Positions 7,267 through 14,140 of a DNA stretch of 32,519 nt are shown here, piece after piece. The notes beneath the pieces were generated by a model. It worked only from the letters and a program-made list of their open reading frames with translations. It had not been told where the DNA came from and did no database searches. This DNA comes from Clostridium jeddahitimonense (GTDB lineage: Bacteria; Bacillota; Clostridia; Clostridiales; Clostridiaceae). The stretch lies in contig LM994668.1 of assembly GCA_000753455.2 (NCBI GenBank), forward strand, positions 30,754 through 63,272, written 5' to 3'. Made by a program: the position numbers and the translations under genes. Each line of letters opens with the position of its first letter. The first letter of the stretch is position 1.

Positions 7267-8943
7267 CTATATAGCAATATCTAAATTCAATACACTCATA
7301 CCAATATTTCTTAACATAAAAGAAGAAGGAGTACCCTTTATAGATACTCCTTCTTCTTTACTTATATAATCAACCAAGTTATCATTTATTTTTAGTTTTA
7401 TTGAATCTATCTCCCTTGCTTCATTTATAGTTATTTCTGATATTATCATATGAAGCAATTTCTTCTGTTGCTCTCTAGTTGCACTCTCTGTTAGAACTTT
7501 ACTAAAATTCTCTAGTATGCTCTTTATGAACTCATAAGGTATTTCTTCACTTACATCATCCGAAAGTGTAACTAGAAGTGGTTCTTTTTCCTCTTGAAGA
7601 CTTTTAGCTCTCTTGTTTAGCTCATCTTTTCTCTCCTTGAACTCTTCCTTAGATATTATCTCTTCTTCATATGCTTCAAAAAGCTTAGTTTTCTTCCTAT
7701 CTATCTTTTCAAGCTCCTTATCTATTCTTTCTAGCTCTTTCTTAGCTGGACTTATCTTTTTATGTCTTTCTTTATTAATGTTATTTACTATAGATTTAAC
7801 CATTTTCTCATTAGAAAGTAATTCTGAAATCCTATTGAATACATATTCATTAGCTTTATCAACTCTTATTGTATTAGAATTACATACGCTTGTACCTTTA
7901 TTCTTCCATGCTCCACAACAGTAGTAAGCTATTCTCTTCTTAGTTCCATCAGCTAACTTATTAGTAGTTCTTGAAATCACCATACCAGCCCCACACTTAG
8001 GACACTTTAGTATTCCTGTTAGTGGATACTCACCATCATATATTCTTGAAGGCTTACCTTTCTTACTTTCCATTATTGCTTGTACCTTATCCCATAACCC
8101 TTCATCTATTATAGGTTCATGTATTCCATCTGTTATTATAGGATTAGCATTTATATTTCTTCTTCTCTTTTCCGACCAGTTCTGTCTTACATTATACCTA
8201 ACTTTTCCTATGTATACTGGATTAGTTAGAATTTCTCGTATTGAACCTACTGAAAAATCATTTCCTTTCTTAGTCTTATAACTTAGCTTATTTAGTTGAT
8301 TAGTAATAGCTTTATATCCCTTCCCATTAACATATTCATTGAAAATAAACCTAACTGCTTCTGCTTCTTTCTCATTTATTGTTAGTCTATTCTTTTTTCT
8401 TTTAGCTCCTTCTTGATTCTCAACAGGAACTAGGTCATACCCTAAAACTCTACCTCCACACCATTCTCCTGATTTTGCTTTTGCACACATCCCCATCTTT
8501 ACATTTTGAGCTATTGTTCCTCTCTCAAACTCTCCTATCAATGCCATCATCTGGAATTGCATTTTTCCTGCTGGTGTACTATTGTCGAATTGCTCTGAAT
8601 AAGAATTGAAAGCTATATTATTCTGCTCTAGTATATCTACTATCCTTAGAACATCTGAAAGCTTTCTACTTATCCTATTAATCTTCCAAGAAATCACCAT
8701 CTGAAACTTTCTTTCCTCTGCATCCTTTAGAAGTTCCTTTAGTGCTGGTCTATTTTTTACCTCTTTACCACTTATTCCTCTATCTGAATATACCTTATAA
8801 ACTGAGTAATTCATTCTATTACACCAATCTCTTAGAAGTCTTTCTTGTTCATCTATACTATATCCTTCTTCTGCTTGTTCTATTGTACTTACTCTACAGT
8901 ATATAGCAACCTGTTCTATCTTATTTACTTTATCTATATTCAT
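7267..8943 (-). CDS. Large serine recombinase (Ccr-like)
   Basis: A 558-residue site-specific recombinase. Domains: N-terminal resolvase/invertase catalytic domain (residues 10-150) with nucleophile Ser19 in YCRVSTIEQAEEGYSIDEQ and conserved arginines (R88-type IsSWKINRISR, R141); Recombinase domain (about 165-290); zinc-ribbon (about 312-360) with C314/C317 and C342-343/C354; coiled coil (about 375-460) and a C-terminal tail. Length and layout are those of phage-type integrases and of staphylococcal Ccr proteins. These enzymes join attB and attP through a 2-bp staggered cut and need no host factor for integration. It starts at ATG 8943 behind AGGAGA. It is the only complete recombinase in the window and is likely to act on the rlmH-end site. 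A palindrome at 8979-9022 lies in its 5' region and may affect expression. Confidence 0.95.
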   Translation of the reverse strand: MNIDKVNKIEQVAIYCRVSTIEQAEEGYSIDEQERLLRDWCNRMNYSVYKVYSDRGISGKEVKNRPALKELLKDAEERKFQMVISWKINRISRKLSDVLRIVDILEQNNIAFNSYSEQFDNSTPAGKMQFQMMALIGEFERGTIAQNVKMGMCAKAKSGEWCGGRVLGYDLVPVENQEGAKRKKNRLTINEKEAEAVRFIFNEYVNGKGYKAITNQLNKLSYKTKKGNDFSVGSIREILTNPVYIGKVRYNVRQNWSEKRRRNINANPIITDGIHEPIIDEGLWDKVQAIMESKKGKPSRIYDGEYPLTGILKCPKCGAGMVISRTTNKLADGTKKRIAYYCCGAWKNKGTSVCNSNTIRVDKANEYVFNRISELLSNEKMVKSIVNNINKERHKKISPAKKELERIDKELEKIDRKKTKLFEAYEEEIISKEEFKERKDELNKRAKSLQEEKEPLLVTLSDDVSEEIPYEFIKSILENFSKVLTESATREQQKKLLHMIISEITINEAREIDSIKLKINDNLVDYISKEEGVSIKGTPSSFMLRNIGMSVLNLDIAI

Positions 8944-8973
8944 TTTTATTCTCCTATAATCATTAACTTATTT

Positions 8974-9025
8974 CTACTGAAAATATCGACACTATCGGTA
9001 CTACGGTTATGACGATATTTTCTAT
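8974..9025. repeat. Palindromic element, copy 1 (5' of the recombinase)
   Basis: GAAAATATCG (8979-8988) pairs with CGATATTTTC (9013-9022) around a loop containing ACTATCGGTACTACGG. A second copy at 11001-11060 has the same arms and similar loop content. It lies 30 bases upstream of the recombinase start, where it could be an operator, attenuator or recombinase-binding site. Confidence 0.7.
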
Positions 9026-9562
9026 TACAATTATTCTTTGATAGTAAGGGGTAAAGGTAGATAAGTAGATAAAAAGTTTTATTTATAAAAAATAAATTTT
9101 TATTTTTTAATTTTATTTAGCCCTACTACTTTGCCCCCTTTCCCCCAATCATTTATTACGCTCTTATTATTGGATTCATCTTGCTTCCCCGTTTTTCCCG
9201 TAATCCCGTAAGATTTTATTATTGTTATAAAAACTTATTTATTTTTAGTTCTCTTTTCTATTTATTATAGACCTATTATTTTTTTATGGGTTTGCGGGAT
9301 TTACGGGAATTATACATCTTGGTGTTGATTCTGGTTCTATTTAGGACTTATTACCTTTTTCTTCAATTATTGATTTCATTGCTCTTGGACGTATGGTCGC
9401 ATAGAGCTTTCACTCTTTTCTTACTTACATTCTCTTTTTATGTAACTCTTTTTACCCCTATTGGGGAATTTAACATGTCCTTACGTCCAACTTATTGATT
9501 TTCTTTACTTCTATTCAACCTAAGTTAGACCTACTTACAACCTTTATCAATCCAATACTACA
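9026..9562. other. Gene-free leader region with an inverted repeat
   Basis: No credible gene. TTCCCGTAATCCCGTAA at 9195-9211 is mirrored by TTTGCGGGATTTACGGGAA at 9291-9309, an inverted repeat with arms about 17 long and a loop of about 80 bases. The plus strand is pyrimidine-rich. Confidence 0.55.
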
Positions 9563-9814
9563 TTAACTAAATTCAATCTTATTTAACATCTTCCTCAACC
9601 AATTAGTTGTGTAATCTAGCTTCTTAGATAATTCTTTCAAGTTCTTACCATTGTAATTTTTTATAAGATATTCTTCTATGTACTCTTTAGAATATAATCT
9701 CATTGGAAAGTTCACTTGTTGACCTCTGAAATATTTATGTATTTTTAATGTATTTTCTAATCCTAGTAATTCGACTAACTCTTCGTATACTCCATTATAA
9801 TCTGACTTATTCAT
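9563..9814 (-). CDS. Mor-type transcription regulator-like protein
   Basis: An 83-residue protein resembling the Mor transcription activator family. Residues 9-30 (VYEELVELLGLENTLKIHKYFRG) match the family N-terminal helices with the GGQQ-like turn (RGQQVNFPMRLYS), and residues 52-80 (NYNGKNLKELSKKLDYTTNWLRKMLNK) form the C-terminal helix-turn-helix. Mor proteins activate phage and element genes. It starts at ATG 9814 behind AGGAGG. It lies downstream, on the same strand, of a 1.2-kb gene-free tract and upstream of the recombinase, so it is a plausible regulator of element B. Family assignment is from pattern recognition. Confidence 0.75.
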   Translation of the reverse strand: MNKSDYNGVYEELVELLGLENTLKIHKYFRGQQVNFPMRLYSKEYIEEYLIKNYNGKNLKELSKKLDYTTNWLRKMLNKIEFS

Positions 9815-9837
9815 ATCTACTCCTCCTAAAATATAAA

Positions 9838-9875
9838 AAGAGTTAATGCTTCTTTTATTAGAAACATTAACTCTT
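9838..9875 (-). terminator. Terminator between the gene-free tract and the Mor-like gene
   Basis: An 11-bp stem (9838-9848 with 9865-9875) followed by T5 on the minus strand. The DNA upstream on that strand has no ORF for over 1 kb, so this hairpin would end a non-coding or leader transcript. Confidence 0.7.
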
Positions 9876-9967
9876 CAATCAGATTTATAATATATATTTC
9901 ACTACATCAATTAAAACAGTTGATTTAGTCTTTCTTTGTTGTTTTTATTTTGAGTGCTATTATTTAT

Positions 9968-10043
9968 TCTCACTTTCTGAAATCTCTGTTTTCTAGTATG
10001 TTATTGTTGCTTTCTGATGTATTTCTCTTTATTTGTAGATTGG
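9968..10043. repeat. Imperfect direct repeat, copy 1
   Basis: Matches 10845-10920 by eye at about three quarters of positions, including the shared blocks AATCTCTGTTTTCT, GTTGCTTT and GATGTA.TT. Its orientation is the same as copy 2. Confidence 0.6.
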
Positions 10044-10844
10044 ATTTTTATCTCTGTCTATTGTTATGATTTTATTATCTATTGTAACTTTATTAGACTT
10101 TCTTAATTCTATCTATATAAATTGATATAGTTATTATATCTTCTTCCTCAATTACTTTTATTGTTATATTATCTTAATTGTATCTTATATATTGATTAGA
10201 TTTTCTTCATCTTATTGTATCTATTTCTTATCAGTTTATATCTTCTTTATTATTAACTTTAGTTATTATAATCTTTATTATTTTTTTTATGTTATTGAAA
10301 TTTCTTAATCACTTATTTTTAACTTATATCTATTCTTAATTATCTTCTTATTGTAATCTTATTATTATATACTTCTTTCTATTATTTTTATTTATTATAT
10401 TTACTCTTCTCATTCTTTATTATTTATTTTATTTTTTATTGAAATAGATTTTTATTAATCTACTTCAATTCTTATTTCATTGTAAGGCTTTAGCCCCCCT
10501 ATCCCCCGTTACTCTTTCCAAGTCCCAAGTCCTTAGTTTCTATTCCCTAGTTCCAAGTTCCATTATTTTTATGTTTTATCATTTCAATTCTTTTTATTTT
10601 TGAGTGAATTTAGATTTTTCCTGTACATATTATATGTTATGACTTATCCTTGATTTCAAGTGGAATTATTGAGCCTAGGATTTCCTGTATGTTCAACCCC
10701 TCATCCTATTTAATGCCTTGTTATCCTAGGTTGTAATGTTATGATTCTATTATTTACTTATTTTTCTTTATTACCTACCAGCTTATTTAGAAAACATTCA
10801 ATTTATCCCCTTTTCGTAGTTTTTCATTTATATGGCTACATTTC

Positions 10845-10920
10845 TTCACATTTTCTAAAATCTCTGTTTTCTGATGTTTTATCGTTGCTTTTTAGATGTA
10901 CTTATATTGATTGTAGTTAC
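10845..10920. repeat. Imperfect direct repeat, copy 2
   Basis: Partner of 9968-10043, sharing AATCTCTGTTTTCT and GTTGCTTT and ending in ATTGTAG/TTTGTAG. It lies inside the gene-free tract. Confidence 0.6.
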
Positions 10921-11000
10921 AGTTTTTCTATTTACCCTATGGTCAAGATAAATTACATCTTTACTTAGCCTTCTTCTATTATTTCTACTCAATCTTATTC

Positions 11001-11060
11001 TCACTGAAAATATCGTCACTATCGTTACATCGGTACTACTATTACAACGATATTTTCTAG
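11001..11060. repeat. Palindromic element, copy 2
   Basis: GAAAATATCG (11006-11015) pairs with CGATATTTTC (11048-11057); the loop holds CACTATCG and CGGTACTAC, as in copy 1 at 8974-9025. The two copies bracket the Mor-like gene and the gene-free tract. Confidence 0.7.
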
Positions 11061-11103
11061 TAGTTTATTATTGTTATAAAAAAAAATTAGCTGATTATTA
11101 TAA

Positions 11104-11147
11104 TATCATCACAATTAATTTACTATTTCTTATTAATTGTGATGATA
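11104..11147 (-). terminator. Terminator of the 27-residue peptide gene
   Basis: A perfect 16-bp stem (11104-11119 with 11132-11147), 10 bases past the peptide stop codon. A run of nine T follows on the minus strand after about 20 bases. Confidence 0.7.
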
Positions 11148-11156
11148 CCTTATTTC

Positions 11157-11240
11157 TTACTTCTTACTTGTTGCTTCTACTGAACTTGCCACAACTGTTA
11201 GTATTGTCCCAACTACTTTTATTACTGTTATAATATCCAT
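11157..11240 (-). CDS. 27-residue hydrophobic peptide
   Basis: MDIITVIKVVGTILTVVASS, then VEATSKK, encoded from ATG 11240 with a strong AGGAGG site 9 bases upstream and a perfect hairpin just past its TAA. Residues 3-20 are a continuous hydrophobic helix long enough to sit in or on a membrane; the end is polar and basic. It is too short for routine gene calling, but ribosome site, start, stop and terminator are all present. It stands 12 bases downstream of the next minus-strand gene's stop, so it may be the last gene of that unit. Possible roles: membrane-active toxin, phenol-soluble-modulin-like peptide, or small regulator of a membrane protein. No antisense antitoxin RNA could be identified. 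Confidence 0.65.
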   Translation of the reverse strand: MDIITVIKVVGTILTVVASSVEATSKK

Positions 11241-11252
11241 AACTTTCTCCTC

Positions 11253-11603
11253 CTATCTCTTATACGTGTATATGTATGAGTAACTATCTTTTACAGGTAT
11301 TAACTTTATTACATACTTACCTTCTTCAAGCTCTATGTATACTAGAGTTTCTTTATCATAACCTGTACCATTACATAGATCTACAACTTTACTGAATTCT
11401 TCTATCAATCTGAATTGAATGTAATTCAGCTCTTGTTGTAACTTCTTTAGGTCTATTAATTTCCTATCATTCATTTCAATTATTAACTCTCTAGGATTCC
11501 ATTGATTAGATAATCTTCCATCATAGAAGTCAAACCTCATTACTCCAAGAAGTTCTTTGCTATCATACTTGAAATACTTTTCTTTACTTAGCTTATTTAT
11601 CAT
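11253..11603 (-). CDS. Island protein of unknown function (116 aa)
   Basis: A soluble 116-residue protein with no motif I recognise. It contains FDFYDGRLSNQWNPRELIIE, a long amphipathic helix (about residues 49-75, LIDLKKLQQELNYIQFRLIE) and an acidic/aromatic C-terminus (YSYIYTYKR). It starts at ATG 11603 behind AAGGAGG. It lies 19 bases beyond the stop of the DUF960-type gene and 12 bases before the peptide gene, so the three probably share a transcript. No function is proposed. Confidence 0.7.
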   Translation of the reverse strand: MINKLSKEKYFKYDSKELLGVMRFDFYDGRLSNQWNPRELIIEMNDRKLIDLKKLQQELNYIQFRLIEEFSKVVDLCNGTGYDKETLVYIELEEGKYVIKLIPVKDSYSYIYTYKR

Positions 11604-11622
11604 TTACTTGAACCTCCTTCAA

Positions 11623-11931
11623 TTAGTATTCTGATGGAAAAAGCATTGTAGAATATTCTCCACTATCTATTACATAAACTTTAATCTCATCATATATCTG
11701 AATGTCTTCTAGCTCTCTTTCATATGTGCATGAGTATTCAGGAACTTCTTGACTTTGATTTATTACAATCTTATTACCATCTTTTCTTATCTTGAAAATT
11801 TGTAAGTAATCCAGTTCAACATTTCCTTCATCTTTTAGCTTATCAAGCATAGACCATATCATTAGTTGCAACCTTATATCTACTTCTTCATTTACCTCTC
11901 TTGTTACATATCTATTGTCTTTCTTGAACAT
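11623..11931 (-). CDS. DUF960-family protein
   Basis: A 102-residue protein with the DUF960 pattern: an N-terminal RYVTREVNEEVDIRLQLMIW, then WSMLDKLKDEG, LDYLQIFKI (family LDYLQVFxL), QSQEVPEY (family QEVPxY) and the C-terminal IKVYVIDSGEYSTMLFPSEY. The function is unknown. The family is known chiefly from staphylococci and other Firmicutes and is a regular passenger of SCC elements, where it lies near the ccr genes. Its presence close to a large serine recombinase at rlmH is one of the best links between this island and SCC. It starts at ATG 11931 behind AAGGAGAG. Confidence 0.85.
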   Translation of the reverse strand: MFKKDNRYVTREVNEEVDIRLQLMIWSMLDKLKDEGNVELDYLQIFKIRKDGNKIVINQSQEVPEYSCTYERELEDIQIYDEIKVYVIDSGEYSTMLFPSEY

Positions 11932-11982
11932 CTTTAGTTCTCTCCTTATTATTAGTTTTTCATCTTTATCTAAAAAGTAACA

Positions 11983-12013
11983 AGGCTATACCTTATTAAC
12001 TAAGATATAACCT
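11983..12013 (-). terminator. Terminator of the 208-residue protein gene
   Basis: A 13-bp stem with two G-U pairs (11983-11995 with 12001-12013) just beyond the stop codon at 12015, followed by T5 on the minus strand after five bases. Confidence 0.6.
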
Positions 12014-12014
12014 C

Positions 12015-12641
12015 TTAACAATCTATTTCAGAATATAAATATTTATTATATTCATCTTCATATATGTTTTCTGGAGCAAGTCCTAATAGTTCTTCAATAT
12101 TACTTCCTCTAATTAAGTCATCTATTACATCTTCTTTACTTGTTTGCTCTATCCAATATTCAACTAGTGAGTCCTTATCTATTAAGGAATTAACATAAAT
12201 CGCATCATCAAGTAGTTCATCTAATAGTCCTATTGCAATATCTCTTAAGTTATCTGAACTTTTATAAATTATGCTATAATCATCAAGCATTACATAACCT
12301 TGTTCATCTAACTCATTACACCAATTAATAACATGACCTATTGATAATTCTTCTAATCCATTACCTTTTAGATTTTGGTACATAGAAATTATCCTGTCAT
12401 CAACTTCATTTTCTCCAATTTCTTTTGCTATCTTTACTGACATGCTCCAATCATTTAGGAATTCCTCCTTTAACTCTTCATTGCTTATACTGTTCATTAA
12501 TTTTTCTACTCTACTTATTTCTTCTGTTGTTATACTCTTGTATTTATCTAATACCTTCTTAATTTCTCTTATTATATATTGCTGAATTATTGAAGAAACT
12601 TCTTCATTAACTGCAATGAATACATTATCTTTGTTAGACAT
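12015..12641 (-). CDS. Acidic island protein of unknown function (208 aa)
   Basis: A 208-residue, strongly acidic protein (for example EEISRVEKLMNSISNEELKE, GENEVDDRII and LIDKDSLVEYWIEQTSKEDV). It is predicted helical throughout, with no membrane segment or metal motif. The acidity and the element context recall DNA-mimic anti-restriction proteins, but I cannot match it to ArdA or any other family, so that is speculation. It starts at ATG 12641 behind AGAGG and ends in its own hairpin, separate from the DUF960 unit. Confidence 0.7.
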   Translation of the reverse strand: MSNKDNVFIAVNEEVSSIIQQYIIREIKKVLDKYKSITTEEISRVEKLMNSISNEELKEEFLNDWSMSVKIAKEIGENEVDDRIISMYQNLKGNGLEELSIGHVINWCNELDEQGYVMLDDYSIIYKSSDNLRDIAIGLLDELLDDAIYVNSLIDKDSLVEYWIEQTSKEDVIDDLIRGSNIEELLGLAPENIYEDEYNKYLYSEIDC

Positions 12642-12677
12642 TTATACTACCTCTTTCTATACTTTTATTTAAATGCA

Positions 12678-12717
12678 AAAAGTCTTAATCACTATACTTG
12701 TAGTAATTAAGACTTTT
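12678..12717 (-). terminator. Terminator of the 101-residue protein gene
   Basis: A 12-bp stem (12678-12689 with 12706-12717) followed by T on the minus strand. Its right arm overlaps the TAA stop (12716-12718) of the gene it closes. Confidence 0.75.
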
Positions 12718-13021
12718 AGATTTTATTTATTTCTTGTTTTAACATTTCAATGAATCCTTCTGAAAATACTTTTCTACTTATTGACTCTTTTATTAACTCT
12801 ATTAGTTCTAGCTCTGTTACATCAAGACTTCTTGGAATGTATGTCTCATCACCTCTTCTAGTTGCCTTGTAGACACAGAATCTTACTTCATCTCTCTTTA
12901 GTTCTTTGATGTAGATTTTCTCTATTGAGTATGTGTATTCTCCTTCTCCAACTTTTCCTTGGCTTTTTATCTTGCAGTACTTAGTTTCCTTGATTATCTT
13001 TTCTTCACTCTTCTTACTCAC
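12716..13021 (-). CDS. Island protein of unknown function (101 aa), GTG start
   Basis: A 101-residue protein. The start must be GTG 13021: the ATG overlapping it by two bases (13023) runs straight into TGA, while AAGGAGG sits 10 bases upstream. Residues 18-52 look like paired beta strands (QGKVGEGEYTYSIEKIYIKE, DEVRFCVYKATR) and residues 65-100 form helices (LDVTELELIELIKESI). It has a small single-domain fold, perhaps nucleic-acid binding, but no family is recognised. The stop of the next gene to the right is 20 bases upstream, so the two may be co-transcribed. Confidence 0.7.
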   Translation of the reverse strand: MSKKSEEKIIKETKYCKIKSQGKVGEGEYTYSIEKIYIKELKRDEVRFCVYKATRRGDETYIPRSLDVTELELIELIKESISRKVFSEGFIEMLKQEINKI

Positions 13022-13041
13022 ATTAATTCTACCTCCTTATC

Positions 13042-13380
13042 TTATTCCAGTAGGAACTTAGAAAGTTCTTCAGTACATACTACTACAATTGAAAAATCGC
13101 TAGAAAGTAAGTATAAGCTTGAAGTATAATTTTCTCCATTCATAACTTCTATTACATCAGTATATTCTGGCACTAAACATTGTAACTTATCTTGTTTCAA
13201 TATTTCGATATCTACTATATTTTCTGCTATTAATACATATCCACCTAAGTCAGATTCTACATTCCTATCCTCTCCATATGCTTCATTTAATATAACTATT
13301 ATTTCTCTTACGAATTCAATAACCTCTACTGGTATGCTATTTAATTTAACTAATTGACTTTCATTATAAACTTTTTTCAT
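13042..13380 (-). CDS. Island protein, full-length paralogue of the one at 5414-5650
   Basis: A 112-residue protein sharing DLGGYVLIAENIVDIEILKQ and most of its N-terminal half with the 78-residue protein at 5414-5650 in element A. The extra 40 residues (EYTDVIEVMNGENYTSSLYL, LSSDFSIVVVCTEELSKFLL) look like the end of an alpha/beta domain missing from the shorter copy. It starts at ATG 13380 behind GGGAG. Function unknown. It is useful as a marker of this element family. Confidence 0.75.
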   Translation of the reverse strand: MKKVYNESQLVKLNSIPVEVIEFVREIIVILNEAYGEDRNVESDLGGYVLIAENIVDIEILKQDKLQCLVPEYTDVIEVMNGENYTSSLYLLSSDFSIVVVCTEELSKFLLE

Positions 13381-13400
13381 TATACTTTCTCCCTTCTACA

Positions 13401-13445
13401 TATAAAAAACTCTTACTTGCATATCTAAATACAAGTAAGAGCTTT
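13401..13445 (-). terminator. Terminator of the broken gene at 13447-13761
   Basis: A 10-bp stem (13410-13419 with 13432-13441) followed by T6 on the minus strand, just past the TAG stop at 13447. Confidence 0.75.
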
Positions 13446-13446
13446 A

Positions 13447-13761
13447 CTAAAGTAAACTTTTATAAAATTCTATTGTTGGCTTATCATTATTTATTAACAG
13501 ATTTAATTTTTCATATGTTGAATCATAGAAGTTATTATCTTTAGCATATTTAATTACTTCCTCATAAGATAATTCAAAAATATTATCTGTTATGTTATAG
13601 TAGAAATCATCATTCATCACACCAAAGAAATATTTTACTGAATCATCATATGTCATTCTTGGTACTTCTTCTAAATCACAATTTTCATCTGTATAACAAC
13701 CATTTCTATCATTCCATTACGGAAACTCTGTCATTTTTCTACGTATAATCTCATTATTCAT
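13447..13761 (-). pseudogene. Gene of unknown function with an in-frame stop at codon 15
   Basis: A strong site (AAGGAGGTTG) precedes ATG 13761, and the frame runs 104 codons to TAG 13447-13449, but codon 15 (13717-13719) is TAA: MNNEIIRRKMTEFP, stop, WNDRNGCYTDENCDLEEVPR and on. The downstream part can still be read from an internal ATG at 13656 (69 residues), which has no good ribosome site. The product is acidic and aromatic-rich (YYNITDNIFELSYEEVIKYA). No family is recognised. Either the gene was recently inactivated by one substitution, or there is a sequencing error. Confidence 0.7.
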
Positions 13762-13802
13762 AGATACAACCTCCTTATATACTACATAATCATAATATAT
13801 AT

Positions 13803-14072
13803 TTATATATTACTTAAAATACGTAATGCATCTAATTCCATTACTTTAACATGAGGTTTTATAGTATCATTACTTTCAATTTCTTCTTTAGTAAACCAAT
13901 ATAATTCTTTGCTTTCTCCCTTTTGTGGTCTAACTTCATTAGAAAATGCTCTTTCAAAATATATAAAATCTATATTCTCAACTTCATGACCTACATTTTC
14001 AAGAAGAGTATGCATTGGACTATGTAATTGAATCTCCGTATCGGTGTTAAGTTAGGTTGTAAACTTGCTCAT
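13803..14072 (-). pseudogene. Remnant of a NUDIX hydrolase (C-terminal part)
   Basis: The last 70 codons (13803-14015) read MHTLLENVGHEVENIDFIYF, ERAFSNEVRPQKGESKELYW, FTKEEIESND and TIKPHVKVMELDALRIL, the usual C-terminal half of NUDIX hydrolases acting on nucleoside diphosphate derivatives. The NUDIX box (GX5EX7REUXEEXGU) is absent. In the same frame upstream there is a ribosome site and ATG at 14072 (MSKFTT, then TAA), so the N-terminal half has been lost and the frame closed. The break coincides with attachment-like half-site C at 14033-14056. It is read as a cargo gene of element B cut by the insertion or excision that made the B/C junction. Confidence 0.65.
14033..14056. other. Attachment-like half-site C
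   Basis: CTCCGTATCGGTGTTAAGTT, then AG, aligns with CTCCGTATCAGTAATAAGTG, then AG, of site B (6609-6630) at about 18 of 22 positions, but only this arm is present and the rlmH-end arm is missing. It lies 85 bases left of a recombinase scrap, the arrangement seen at A. It probably marks the boundary of elements B and C after rearrangement. Confidence 0.5.
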
Positions 14073-14140
14073 TACTTTTCTCCTTTTCTAATATACTTTT
14101 AAAATTATAATTTAATTATGATCTACATCCCCATATTATT

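Larger units (their letters stand above)
9876..11100. other. 1.2-kb gene-free, strand-skewed tract
   Basis: Very AT-rich with few G on the plus strand (the minus strand is purine-rich, like the local coding strand), yet all frames are broken by stops and no ribosome site precedes a start. It contains an imperfect direct repeat of about 70 bases (9968-10043 and 10845-10920) and the second palindrome (11001-11060). It ends on its left in a terminator. It could be a non-coding RNA, a long leader, a replication or transfer region, or heavily decayed coding sequence. Confidence 0.55.

Noticed and set aside
9286..9498. 70-codon plus-strand ORF with hydrophobic product
   Set aside because: No ribosome site, and it lies in pyrimidine-rich DNA where plus-strand frames read as Leu/Phe by composition; it also overlaps the inverted repeat.
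10741..10968. 75-codon plus-strand ORF
   Set aside because: Same compositional artefact, no ribosome site, and it overlaps the direct repeat.
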